Assembly (NCBI RefSeq): GCF_963678975.1
Contig: NC_089277.1
Location: forward strand, 18,696,001 to 18,760,000
Length of the DNA: 64,000 bases
DNA from: Dysidea avara
Lineage: Eukaryota; Porifera; Demospongiae; Dictyoceratida; Dysideidae
Direction of reading: 5' to 3'
Shown here one piece after another: positions 11,480 to 22,449 of this stretch (position 1 is its first letter; each line of letters begins with the position of its first letter). The notes under the pieces are model-generated. The model was not told the origin of the DNA. It worked only from the letters and a program-made list of their open reading frames with translations, and did no database searches. The translations under genes and the position numbers were made by a program.

Positions 11480-13148
11480 TTTGTTACAGTGCGGGCTGCT
11501 CTGTGTTGGATCTACTCTAGAGTTGAGATTTCAAAGTAGACTGCCAATGTACCGACACTGTTGTAGCATATTTGAGTGGAGGACAAATGAATACAGTAAT
11601 GCTATGTATACAATTTTTTCATAATGAAATTGATATCCCATTTTGATTTGTACTTCCACTTTGCAACATATTCAAGAAGTTACCACCCTTTTAATCCCCA
11701 ACCACTGTCATTAATTAACCAAGATCTCACCAGTCTTTGTTTTTTCCATCTACAAGGAGCAATAATTATCTGAAGGCTCTAATTCATATTATGTATTTTA
11801 ATCTATAGTTCACCTTATTGTAGTTGTACTAATTTTATTGATTTGTATGTTTTCTTCATTTTCCTTTGAAGTTGTACAGTATTGGTAAACAAGGATAAAT
11901 TTTCTCTCCCATCTTATTCTAGGATTTCTATTGACTAAGAAAAATTTAATTATTTGTATACAGGCTCAAAATTGAGAAAAAAAAAGAAAGTGTATTATTA
12001 TTATACAGTCAGTTTGCTTTTGGATATTTAATGTCTCTAACTGCAACAACAATTCGATGAATCCATGCATCTCATCACTGGTCGTCTGAACATTCTGAAA
12101 GTGATACCTCACTCAATCAACCATATATTCTGTTTATTAGACTGAATAAAGTCATGATCACCTAGCCTTTTCCTGTCACCAGTAACTTTCTAGTTAATTT
12201 CTCTGTGGATATTATGCTCTGAAACTGAAGAAATTGAGTGGTCTTCTAAACTATTTATCTTGTCAAGATCAGCAGAAACAAATGACATCCAATTGGCTAC
12301 TGTACTGTAGTAAAAAAACTTGCCTTGGTCATGCAATAAATGAATTGAAGAGACCTGCTTGATATATCAGGTAGTAGAACAATCACTGCATGAGACAGCT
12401 ATTAATATTTTATTATTATCCTATTCCATTTTCCTGGAGGTTCCACTGATAAAATGCAATTTCAGCAATGATAGCGGCTAGCCAAGCTGCAAGTTTTGAC
12501 TCATAAAGCATTCCATTCTGTAAAATAGGCCCCATCCTGGATTTAACTCACTACTCAGGCTGAGATATCTGGCATTAGTCCACTACTCTGTTATTGAATC
12601 ATTGATGTTCACACAATATAGCCTCCTTGAGGTATCTGAATGTTTGCTCCTCACACACTGCACAAAATTCCTTTAGATTCTGCTTAGACTGAGTTGATTC
12701 ACCTTGTCACCATACTTGTTTCCTTTGTAGTGTAGCTACATACTGATTTATGCTGATTAGAAAGGCTGGGCCCCAGACTGCCGGTACATTCTAAAGTCAA
12801 AGTAAGCAAAAACAACTCACATACTAGTAAAAACAAGTCAAGCATTAAGTTCCCTACTAGATACATCCGAAGATGAACGCATTGAGTCAGTTATTCCCAC
12901 AATTAGTACTTCGTTACTAATGACAACCAACAAGAACCCACAATCGATCCTTAAATTCGTTTTATCTTTCTTGGGACACGTTTGATTACCTGCTGGAAGT
13001 GCCACCGATAACTTGTACAGCAATGGTAAGCTGCAAGCTTCAATTTGAGAAAGCATTCCGTTCCGTAGTTTAGTCCATCATTGCGTTCCGTTCCGTTCCG
13101 TAGAATAGACCCCACCCATGTTTACACTGTAACTGCTTTAATAAAAAT

Positions 13149-13437
13149 TTATACACAGTATAGATATTCGTCCGGCAGGCCCCGGGACACTATTTCTGTT
13201 TGATATCCGTCCGGCAGTGTCACCCATAACTCGTCGTTAAACTCGAGTATCGAACGCACTAGATGTATAAAAAAAATTATCCCGGCTTGATGGACTGCAC
13301 TTGCCTACCACCCCCAGCACATAAATGGCCTGTGCTGGACAAACCGGGACTTTCTTATGCATGAAGGTCGCTCCAACCCTAGCTCGATCGCCTCGAACTC
13401 ACTGACCTAAAAACTTACCTTCGTACAGACAGTGCAT
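13149..13437 (-). CDS. putative two-exon small gene, unknown function
   Basis: Exon 1 (13437-13419, MHCLYE plus one base) ends at GAAG|GTAAGT. Exon 2 (13258-13149) follows TATACATCTAG and reads RSILEFNDELWVTLPDG...RGLPDEYLYCV to a stop. Both junctions are phase 1 and the spliced frame totals 129 nt (42 residues). The intron is 160 nt. An upstream extension (MMTS) in the ancestral locus is now separated by the MITE at 13443-13772, whose TSD supplies the present ATG. The C-terminal exon looks protein-like (acidic, no low complexity). It may be a fragment of a larger gene; no family was recognised. Confidence 0.4.
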
Positions 13438-13442
13438 GGAAG

Positions 13443-13772
13443 CATAGGCGGCGGAAAGGAGGGGCTAGGGGGCTGAAGCCCCCCCCCTCAGAATGATATC
13501 TCACCGAAATTATCTTTCTTGGAGTGGGGCTGAAAACCTTGATAAAGATCGAGATACTCTAATAGAGCAGTCACTCCAATAAGGTAGTCACTGTGTAGCG
13601 AGCTATGTAAGGATTGTAGTTTATCAGCTAGAAATGGTAGCTGGTGAGGTGGAAAGCTATTGTTAGTTGGTAATTGTGACCTTTTTTGGGGGGGTCTCAC
13701 CTTACCAAACTAGAGATAAGCCTGGGTCAGTCCAGCCCCCCTCATATCAACTATATACTTCCTCCGCCCCTG
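13443..13772. mobile_element. hAT-type MITE, TSD CATGGAAG
   Basis: It begins CATAGGCGGCGGAAAGG and ends CCTCCGCCCCTG, flanked by exact CATGGAAG at 13435-13442 and 13773-13780. It carries the CTCTAATAGAG module at 13548-13575. Non-coding. It lies between the present ATG of the 13149-13437 reading frame and its former 5' sequence. Confidence 0.85.
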
Positions 13773-13874
13773 CATGGAAGTCATCATTGTGCTTAACAGG
13801 CAAACGTCACGTTAGCGTAATAGGGTCGGGTTCAACTTTGGTTTCTTCTTCACTGGGCCGGTATTCTTTTTATG

Positions 13875-14506
13875 TGTGACCCTATTTTGGAAAACTATAC
13901 ATTTGGGCACAAAGACATTTTCTTTTTTATAGCTACAATGAAGCACTGAGTGGTTATTTACCTTGTGTGAAAATTTTGTGATGATTCATTGAAGCATTCC
14001 AAAGATATGGCTAATTTACTATCTAATATGTAACAAACTAACTTTTCATTATCAGTTTATAGAAGTGTATAGTGATCAGGTGTGACAAATTGATGACAAA
14101 TCACTTTGTTGACAAAGATCTCCTTTCTCACAATCTAAAATAAATGAAAAGAGATCCTCGAGAGTTTAATCATGTGTTCTTTGTGCTTTTCCTCACTTAA
14201 ATCACTTGTATTATATTGCCTAAAGACAAGAAAATGTTTGGTTTTGGGAATGAACAAATTACCCAATTTGTAAGATAATTGCTGTCCCATGCATTGTGAA
14301 ACTACTACATGGTCTGATATAATTGAGTATATCTCCTAGAATAAGGAAGCTATGGGTGTGAAATTTCACAGCAAGAAGGCTAAATAGTTGTTTTATCAGA
14401 ATATGCAAAAAAAGTTAATTTTAAAAAAATTGCTGAAATTTTCAATTGAGGATTCCCACAAATTTTGCATGTGCCCAAATGTATGGTTTTCCAAAACATG
14501 GTCACA
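13875..14506. mobile_element. TIR element with TGTGACC...ACATTTGGGCAC ends
   Basis: The left end TGTGACCCTATTTTGGAAAA and the reverse complement of the right end TGTGACCATGTTTTGGAAAA match over about 36 bp, extending to ACATTTGGGCAC on both sides. There is no ORF inside. It shares the TGTGACC start with other elements of the window. Confidence 0.75.
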
Positions 14507-14639
14507 TATAGGTTTCTTCTTGAATGACGTATTTAAGGTAGAAACTAAGAGGGGGGGGGTATGACACCTCTACAATTCACGTACGCCCTTCAGCTACCAA
14601 CAAATCTAGAGCGATGATACAAACTCATAGTGATACAAT

Positions 14640-15016
14640 ACTAGTTCTTAATTAAATCTATCTACCAATGATCTTGAAACATTTAAACAAAATCAACTAC
14701 TCCTACTTTATAACTGTAACTTAACACTTATTGTATTTATTGTAACTTAGCACTCACTGTAATTTAGTACTCATTGTAATTCTAGCACTTATTGTAACTT
14801 ACCACTTACTGTAATTTAGCACTAATTGTAACCTAACACCTATTGCACCTTAGCATTTATTGTAACTTAGTACTAATCATTATTGTAACTTAAACTATAG
14901 GCACTTATGTTATTGTAACTTAAACTAGGCACTTATGTGTGCGTACCATGTAGATTAGCGTAAAAACCCTGTCGGGTGTTTGCTAATCAATAAATAAAAA
15001 AAATAAAATAAAATAT
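14640..15016 (+). mobile_element. 3' end of a LINE with tandem-repeat tail
   Basis: A degraded frame containing ETFKQNQLLL, like the last residues of CR1/jockey-type reverse transcriptases, runs into about twelve diverged units of TATTGTAACTTAGCAC (14700-14930). Then comes CCTGTCGGGTGTTTGC and an A-rich AATAAATAAAA tail (14989-15016). The 5' part is missing. The LINE assignment is inference. Confidence 0.5.
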
Positions 15017-15019
15017 TAA

Positions 15020-15085
15020 CTAATGTCCTTCAGAACCCAGCGAGGAACCCAGTAATAACCTTACGAGGAACCCAGTAATAACCTT
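15020..15085. repeat. short tandem duplication
   Basis: GAGGAACCCAGTAATAACCT occurs twice in direct succession within this stretch. Confidence 0.8.
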
Positions 15086-15194
15086 ACAAATCGCACTACA
15101 GCAATCACACGTGACGTTTCAAATATATCACAAATCCAATTTCAAATCACATATCAAGTTTCAAATCACGTACAGATTTGCAAAGGTATCGCAC

Positions 15195-15295
15195 CCCTCG
15201 GGTAGCTGGGACTCGAGCCACGTAGCACACACTACGATCCTTGGCTAATGTACTGGAGGTCCCGGGTTCGATTCTCGGACCAGTCATGATTTTGT
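15195..15295 (+). repeat. tRNA-like / SINE-head sequence
   Basis: CCCGGGTTCGATTCTCGG (about 15261-15278) fits a T-arm with a B-box (GGTTCGATTC). Upstream CTTGGCTAATGTACTGGAGG resembles an anticodon arm of tRNA-derived SINEs. The 5' acceptor half and A-box are poor, so it is not a functional tRNA. Confidence 0.4.
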
Positions 15296-15526
15296 TTTCT
15301 GTTGTTTTTCCTCGTTTGGGACGCTTTTTTGTCTAAGTTTTTTTTAATTTTTTATTCACGATATCCACATTATTATTATTATTAGTAGTAGTAGTATTAC
15401 TGTGCAGGAATCAATGACAGATTATAACGCACAGGTGTTGTGCATATAAGTATCTAAGTTAATACTAAGTGTGGGAGAATCAACTAGCTACAGGTGGAGG
15501 TAAACTACGTATTCCATAATTTAATT

Positions 15527-15768
15527 GTGACCGTATTTGACAAAACCAGGCTTCCACACACATCCAATTCTTCAACTTTAATTGCTAGTAACTTGACAAC
15601 GCAGTATGCTATTGCCCTACAAGTTTCACACAATGCTTTCATTACTTTATGCAATGATAGGTCCAAAGTTGAAACTGATAGCTCACTCTCATCAATTATG
15701 GTCTTTCAAAGTCATAAATTTGGATGTGTGTGGAAGCCTGGTTTTGTCAAATCCAGTCACAATTACAG
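15527..15768. mobile_element. short inverted-repeat element
   Basis: GTGACCGTATTTGACAAAAC on the left pairs with the reverse complement of the right arm (GTGACTGGATTTGACAAAAC), continuing into CAGGCTTCCACACACATCC over about 45 bp. The overlapping ORFs on both strands are shadows of the arms. Confidence 0.7.
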
Positions 15769-15949
15769 AAGGAAAAAATGAAAATTTATAAGAGTCAATT
15801 TTTGTAGAGAGATGGATATAGTATCCTCCTCGAAGTAAACATTGTTTAGGTACAAAGTGGCTGGCAGGAATGTCTATAAGATCATTAATTATCTTGAACA
15901 CCTTCTCTTTCTCCTTTGCTGTAGAGTAGGTAAACTGAGGTGGTTCAAC

Positions 15950-18060
15950 ATTCTAGAAACACTGGAAAGTTTAAAATAATTATTTGTAACAAACTTTTGC
16001 AGCAGTTCTTTGGATACTTTCTAGTAAGTTAGTATTTAGATGGGTGTGGGGTCCCAGATGGTAGAGCCATATTCAAGTATTGGGCACATCATGATCTTAT
16101 AGATGTTACATTTGACATGTGTAGGACAGTTAGAAATATTGCGATGTAAAAATGCATTAACTTGCCTTGCTTTATTGGTAACTTTCAGAATATGTTCATT
16201 CCATGATAGCTTTTCATCAATCGTAACTCCCAGATATTTAGCATGTGTTACTTGTTGTATGACTGCATCACTGATGGAGTACTGGTATGTGATAGGATTC
16301 CTTTTATTAGTGATCTGCAAAATTCACACTTGGAGGGATCAAATTCCATTTGCCACATAATAGACCACTGAATCAAATCCTCCTGCAGGCGGACACAGTC
16401 CGCTTCAGAATGTATAACAGAATATAATAAAACATCATCACATAGAGATTTATTTTGTTGTGGATGCACTGTGGCAGGTCATTAACATAAAGTAAAAATA
16501 GTAGGGGTGCCAGGACGGTGCTCTGAGGGACGCCTGCTAATACACTGGTTTCATGGCTAGTACATTTGTTCAGGATAAGTGTTGGGATTAATTAGTCAGG
16601 AATGATTCAAGCCATTTCAATAGAGGACCACGTATGCCATAGTGGTTGAGTTTGTAAGTAAACAGGAATAAGGCACCCTGTCAAAAGCTTTACTGAAGTC
16701 AAGAAAAAGAACATCACATTGGCCTCCTTCATTAAGGCAACTAGCAAAATCATCTATGGTAGAGAAATTAATTGTGACTCACAACATCTATATACAGTGG
16801 CGAAGGCCATGCTGTTCATTACAAAGAACATGGTAAGCATCCAGGTGGTCTGATATATTAGAAACAATAATGTGTTCAAGAATCTTGGAACAGATACAGG
16901 TAAGAGATATTGGTCTGTAATTGCCACATTCAGTATGACTGCCTTCCTTGTGAACTGCTAGGGACTATTGCTCCAGACTTTTAGATCTGTGGCAGAAAAT
17001 CTTGATTAAGAGATGCTGGAAAAATCATAGTTAAAGCAGGAGCAATTTCTTCTTTTAAAAACGGGCAGGGAGGTTGTCAGGGCCTCCTGATTTGTGAGTT
17101 TGTAGTTTAGCAAGTAGATGTTGAACTCCTTGTGGATTTATTACAATAGATGGAATATCAGGAAAGGGGTTATTGTTTAAGGCAGGGATATGCTCAGTGT
17201 TTTCAGTAGTAAAGATTGAAGAAAAGTAATTAGCCAGCAAGTCAGCTTTGTCTTGGGATCAGTGTATGTAATGCCATGATCTACAAGAGGACTTACTCCT
17301 TTCCGTTTATTCTTTATTAGAGTCCACAAACGTTTAGTAACTGTGTTAGAGCTTGGATCTACAAGGCTAGATAGGTATTTATTATAAGCAAGACGACAGC
17401 CTTGTTGGGATTGTTTTTTGATGTCTCGGTAACAGAGCCAGTCTGTTTGTAAATTTGTTAGGCAAGCGCGGTTGTATGCACATTGTTTTTTTCTAGTAAG
17501 CCCTTTTGAACTAGGTGTAATCCATGGGCAGCAATATTTAGTTGAAATTTGTTTTGTAGGAATAAGCTTCATACATGTACAGGTGTTACAAATATCCAAG
17601 AACTTGTTCCACAAATCATTCACAGGGGTATAAGTATTATAAGCTGTTACAAATTCCTCACAAAGACAGATCGCGTTGGGGGAGTCTGTGAGGTGAACAA
17701 TAGTATCAGATTTCATTAACACAGCTTCGTGGTCTCTTATTCCATCAATTGTACTACATGATACAATCAGAGAAGGCCTGTTGGTTAAAAAAATGTCAAA
17801 GATGCTTAGGCCTCTAGTTGGAGATTCTACAGTTAGGGTAAGTCTGGAAAATTAGGAAAATGTTGTTTAGATTTAATGAATAGCCGTGGCCTGTAACACA
17901 GTCACTGGACCAATATATATCTGGGAGATTAACATCACCTGCTATCCACACAGTGGATGATGGATGACCATTAATGATAGAATCTAGCTATGTACAAAAT
18001 TTCTGAAGGTAATGCTCATCGGTAGAGAGAGGTCTGTAAATTGAACATACAATCAATGAA
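15950..18060 (-). pseudogene. CR1/jockey-type LINE: endonuclease and reverse transcriptase, frameshifted
   Basis: Read on the minus strand: an EEP endonuclease fragment with VWIAGDVNLPDIYW (about 17910-18045), a linker (17177-17722), then HKSGGPDNLPARF (17055-17100). The reverse transcriptase core follows with LFLDFSKAFDRVP (about 16680-16730) and LAPLLFLLYVNDLP. Then come DDVLLYS and FDPSKCEF (16248-16469), KYLGVTIDEKLSWNEH (16036-16320) and ILEYGSTIWDP. These are the ordered landmarks of jockey/CR1-group LINEs. Stops and frameshifts separate the blocks, so it is inactive. The 3' end lies near 15950; the 5' end is not resolved. Confidence 0.85.
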
Positions 18061-18278
18061 GTATTATCGGCATACTTTATTTCACAAGCAACAATCTCAC
18101 ATGAGCAGACTGTTAAATCTAAACTTTATAAGGCCATTCCTAGAAAATTCATTGTTTCCCATTTCCCGCCCGCATACAGATTCTCTTCCCATGCACATGG
18201 TCATTCATTATTGCTGTCAACTGAACATTTTGTACATTATTTATCCTGTGATTCACTACTGGACAATAATCCATGCTA

Positions 18279-18752
18279 CAGGGGCGGATCCAGGAGCTGG
18301 CAAGGGGAGGGGCACAAACAGGCTATGTTGTAGGTGGTTGGAGACAGCCAGATTCTCTAGTTCAGTGCTGCATTTTGTAGCAACAAATAATCACCTCTTA
18401 GTATAAGTATAGTGTCTCACAGTTGAGTTTTGCCATTTTGGCCTTTTCGGATGGTTGTGAAGTCTTAAAAGCTATTTAAAAGGCTCTGAATATCTTAAAA
18501 CATCAACACGATAATTAATTTTAGAGGCGCATAATACGCACGAAGGTGCTGGGGTGACAATTTTACAGCTAGTTTGACTGGTTTGCATTGTTTTCATGTG
18601 AATTTGTAATAAATGCTAGTAAAATGTGCATATTTTGATGAGTTAATAAACTGATCTTGGCTGGCACAAAGTTTAGTATAGCTATTTTAATCAGAAGCAT
18701 GGCTCCTCCGGGGGGGATTTGCCCCAAGTGCCCCATGCTGGATCCGCCATTG
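18279..18752. mobile_element. hAT-like MITE, CAGGGGCGGATCCAGG family
   Basis: The left end CAGGGGCGGATCCAGGAGC and right end (reverse complement CAATGGCGGATCCAGC) are inverted termini. The interior (GGCACAAACAGG, TTAGAGGCGC) is shared with 51885-52317 and 55828-56235. Flanking bases do not form an exact TSD, suggesting end damage. The ORFs inside are not conserved proteins. Confidence 0.7.
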
Positions 18753-18988
18753 ATATCAGTTTATATCATGATCATTAAATTTTACTTTTCCATTAAATTG
18801 CAATATGCATTGAGTAGCTATCATGCCTGCATGCCTCCATATATGTTCCGCTTCCAAAAATGGAAGGAAATCAATGGTAGACCTATTTTCATCCACTTTT
18901 GGAAGGTTTTTACTCCTGTACAATTTCATTCCAAAAATGGATGGAAATGACACATTTCCTATAATTTGTAAGCGAAATGAGTAATAAT

Positions 18989-19310
18989 CATTCAGATTTG
19001 GATCGTCCTAGTCATCCGATTTTAGATGATAATTTTATCATTAATCATCCATATTTGGATTGTTCTAATCTTCCACTTTTGGATGTTAATTGTACTATAA
19101 AATAATCATCCAGATTAGGATTGTTCTAGTCATCCATTTTTGGACGATAATTTTACTTAAATAATCATCCATGCAGATTTGGATCGTTCTAGTCATCCAC
19201 TTTTGGACGATAATTTTATCATAAAATAATCATCCAAATTTGGATTGTTCTAGTCTTCCACTTTTGGATGATAATTTTGTAATAAAATAATAACCCAAAT
19301 TCGGATTGTT
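18989..19310. repeat. minisatellite, roughly 58-60 bp unit
   Basis: Five to six diverged copies of a unit containing AATCATCCAGATTTGGATTG, TTCTAGTCATCCAC and TTTTGGATGATAATTTT. The ATCCA/TGGAT words make each unit partly self-complementary. Confidence 0.85.
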
Positions 19311-19382
19311 GAATCCCTCCAAAATTTTACTATGTGCAAGCTAGGAAGTTTCTCAGAATTTCAACAACGTCTTCATCTATTT

Positions 19383-19787
19383 CTAGTTATTTTAAAAATT
19401 TCAAATTTCAAAAGGAAGTAGGGTTGATATACATGCTACAAAAAGTAAGGAAACAAGCTCAAAAGTGTTACAGCTGAAATAAGAAATGATCCAGCAGTAA
19501 AAAGTAAGGAAACAAGATTAGACGACTACTTGCTAACACTTTAACCCTACTTTTGGCTAATTTGATGGTCTCATTTCAAGATGCTAGCCAAAAATAGGCA
19601 TTAAAGTGTGTCTCATTTTAGCCAGTAGTCATCCTAATCTTGTTTCCTTACTTTTTACTGCTGGATCATTTTTTATTTCAGCTGTAGCACTTTTGAGCTT
19701 GTTTCCTTACTTTTTGTAGCATGTATATCTGAACCCCTACTTCCTTTCGAAATTTGAATTTTTTAAAATAGCTAGTTTGTTAACTTC
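19383..19787. mobile_element. foldback MITE with about 155-bp arms
   Basis: The left arm (TAGTTATTTTAAAAATTTC...AAAAGTAAGGAAACAAG) is the inverted copy of the right arm (CTTGTTTCCTTACTTTTTA...TTTAAAATAGCTAG). AAAGTAAGGAAACAAG occurs twice per arm. Short spacer, no ORF. Confidence 0.85.
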
Positions 19788-20211
19788 TTTTTGTCTAGCT
19801 AGCTAGCTATATTATACTCTTTTTGCTTTCCACACAGTATAAATATCACTTGAAGTAGCTATCTTTTACCTTCGTACGTAATAAGCGCCTCTAAAATAAT
19901 TATCGTCTTGTCTTTTAAAGCTATTACAGCAACTGTTCAAGGCTTCAGTTGCATTTCTAATGGCGTAAATGTTCATGATTTTACAGTAAAACAAAGCACC
20001 ATTATAAGAGTGAAACTCTCGCTTTTAGAAGTCTGGATCCTAAAGTAGATCCGCTAGGGATGAGCCTATTTTGCTTTTTTTTCTACCTATTTTTCTTTCC
20101 AGCAATTCTTTTATTTTTTACCAATTTTGCTCAATATTTTGCTCTAAATTTTTCTATTTTGCTGAGCATCAGTAAAAATCAATTGCAGTATCTCTAGCTT
20201 ACAAGTATGTG

Positions 20212-20350
20212 TAACTGCTCTATTAGAATATTTCGTACGTAGTGACTGCTCTATTAGAGTATCTCGATCTTTAGTCACCATTTCCTATGAGCATATGTTG
20301 TCCTAATACTATGTGTGACTATTATTCTATTAGAGTATCTCGATCTTTAT
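20212..20350. repeat. three tandem CTCTATTAGAG modules
   Basis: Three copies of the dispersed module TGACTGCTCTATTAGAGTAT (two diverged) occur within 140 bp, outside any element that could be delimited. See the finding on this module. Confidence 0.85.
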
Positions 20351-20811
20351 CATACAAAATGTGCCAAGTTGCCATTCCTTGGTGCCCATTTTTCCAATTT
20401 TCCACCTATTTTTCCAGCATTTTGCTCTTTGCTTTTACCAACGTAGTTTTCCAAAAATTTTGCCGGCAAAATCGGCACATCCCTAAGATCCGCCCCTCGT
20501 CCACCCCTCAAAGACATTATTAGCTAGCTACCTCACAAGAAGATGACTACATTAACAAATGCTAGAGACAACTCCTTGGGTACTACACCCGTTCACCCTC
20601 ATCTTACGCACACGTAATCACCAGGGCCGCCCAGAGAAATTAAGGGGCCCAGGGCAAAGAGTTAAATTGGGGATCCAGAGGCAAGGAGGTTTCCATTCTG
20701 AATCACAACTTCACCCAAGCTGTAAGTTGAAAAAAGCCATTAGGTACAGTATGTTACCATTATAACTTAGAAAAAAAAATGACACCAAAAGGTACAGAAA
20801 AAGAAAAAAAA

Positions 20812-20890
20812 GTTGCCACAACAGGCACTCGAACCACAGACCTCCAGCCTGAAGAGCAGTGTCCCTAACCACTATACCACCAATGCTAGC
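20812..20890 (-). repeat. tRNA-like sequence (SINE head)
   Basis: On the minus strand GGTGGTATAGTGGTTAGGG fits an A-box and GGTTCGAGTGCC fits a B-box, spaced about as in a tRNA. A second A-box-like copy (GGTGGTACAGTGGTTAGGC) lies just upstream at about 20890-20912. The acceptor stem is not restored, so this is probably tRNA-derived repeat rather than a tRNA gene. Confidence 0.55.
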
Positions 20891-21009
20891 TGCCTAACCA
20901 CTGTACCACCAGTGCTAGCTGCCAGCTGTTCTTATTTTGCCATATTCAAATGTCACAAATGTAAATCAATATAATATCACTATATATTTAACCCATACCC
21001 TAACCTAAT

Positions 21010-21236
21010 AACCTAATGTTTTTAAACGTTGTCCTAATCCTACTAGCGCTTCTTTCTAATCCTAAGGTCGCTTTACCCAATCCCAAGGTCGCTGTTCCTA
21101 ATCTCAAGGGCGCTGTTCCTAATCCCAAGGGTGCTGTTCCTAATCCCAAGGGCGCTGTTCCTAATCCTAGGGGCGCTGTTCCTAATCCTAAAAGCGTTTT
21201 CTAATCCTAGAGGTGCTGTTACTAATCCTAGAAACA
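21010..21236. repeat. tandem 18-21 bp repeat
   Basis: About ten units of CCTAATCCCAAGGGCGCTGT with small variants. ORFs on both strands reading PNPKGAV or GIRNSAL repeats are translations of this array, not genes. Confidence 0.9.
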
Positions 21237-21640
21237 CAGTAAGAGCGAGAGTAAGAGCAAAATTACGCGAAATTACGATAAAAACCGAAATGGTAACATA
21301 CTGTACGTAATGGCTAGTGTAAGAAAAAGACCAAAAAAAGGTCATGACCTGCTGACAATGATAATAGCTACCCCTTACCAACAATATCTCCTTATCTATA
21401 AGCTTGCTACACTACTCCTCTGAAGAATACTGTGACTGCTCTATAGAGCGTAATCACGTGACGTCACAAATGCGGCGTTTATTTAAGACACTTGCAGCGT
21501 TTATTTAAGACGTGTGGATACAGCCCCAATGGTGCAATAGAAAATAATTGCGTATTCGTTCTTTCTAACAGACCTTGTACAAGAGCAGTTATTTCGTGAT
21601 TATGTGGTAACCACCTATGAATGGGTAACAACATACTAGA

Positions 21641-21697
21641 AGCATGAACTCGTAGCTGGTCTACTTCCAGGAAGTAGACCAGCTACGAGTTCATGCT
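21641..21697. repeat. perfect 57-bp palindrome
   Basis: Arms of 28 bp, starting AGCATGAACTCGTAGCTGG, are exact reverse complements around one A. The same arm sequence appears once more, inverted, at about 24601-24635. Confidence 0.95.
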
Positions 21698-22449
21698 AGT
21701 TCCTGATGTAGCAGTGGAACGCTTCATCTTGTGTAGCGACTTGGCGGGCTCCATGGTCATTTTTTCAGAAACTATACTAATTACACTCATATCCTTGTAG
21801 TACTTTATTCTCCATTGATAGGCGACTACCAAACTGCCATTAAGTGGCTGTTCAGTGCATTTGTGATGGTGAAAAGACGCGCGGAAGACAGATTGTTTCG
21901 TTTTGGCCCGTGGTTTGTTGACACCAGAGGTAGAGAGAAACCCAATTCGTGGCAGTATGGCAACGGTCTGTTAATGGATAGTGACTTGCTAGAAGCACAA
22001 TGGAGTAACTGGTCTGTTTTTTGAAATATTCACCACAGTACCCGCTGTCACAGTGATATATGTTTCCCCGGGTAACGTGTTTCCCGCACACATATCCCTA
22101 GGGATCCGTGTTTCCCCGCACACATATCACTAGGGATCCGCGTTTCCCACCAAAGGCTGTCAGTGATATGTGTTTCCCGTAGCGATTTTTTAAATATTTC
22201 ACCACACACACATATCCCTAGGGATTCGTGTTTCCCCGCACATATATCACCAGGGATCCGTGTTTCCCACTAAGATATATATGCAGTAACTCCAAGGTCC
22301 TATGGCTAGTTGCAAAGAGTAAGCGATCCAACCATTCAGTAGATATATTGCTATATCTAGCTAATAGATGCCCATGCATATTGCATGTATATAGCTATAG
22401 TTAGCTAACTAGCTATATAGCTACTACAATAATTATACTAGCTAGCTAT

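Larger units (their letters stand above)
9294..13116. mobile_element. 3.8-kb long-TIR element, GGTGGGGTCTATTC ends
   Basis: The left end GGTGGGGTCTATTCTACGG is mirrored at 13098-13116. Flanks CAAGTTTA (9286-9293) and CATGTTTA (13117-13124) are an 8-bp TSD with one mismatch. The first 211 bp match the last 210 bp inverted. Past the LINE inserted at 9505-10765 the match resumes (about 10768-11080 versus about 12550-12890), so the original inverted repeat was about 500 bp or more. Termini contain GGAAC/GTTCC pentamer repeats. No transposase ORF is left in the centre. Confidence 0.75.

Noticed and set aside
14700..14930. Regularly spaced repeats considered as a CRISPR array
   Set aside because: Units are contiguous, diverged and without unique spacers; this is a tandem tail of a LINE in a eukaryotic genome.
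15195..15295. Functional tRNA gene
   Set aside because: Only the T-arm/B-box is convincing; no complementary acceptor stem.
21016..21384. ORFs on both strands with PNPKGAV and GIRNSAL repeats
   Set aside because: They are translations of a short tandem DNA repeat, with no independent sign of coding.
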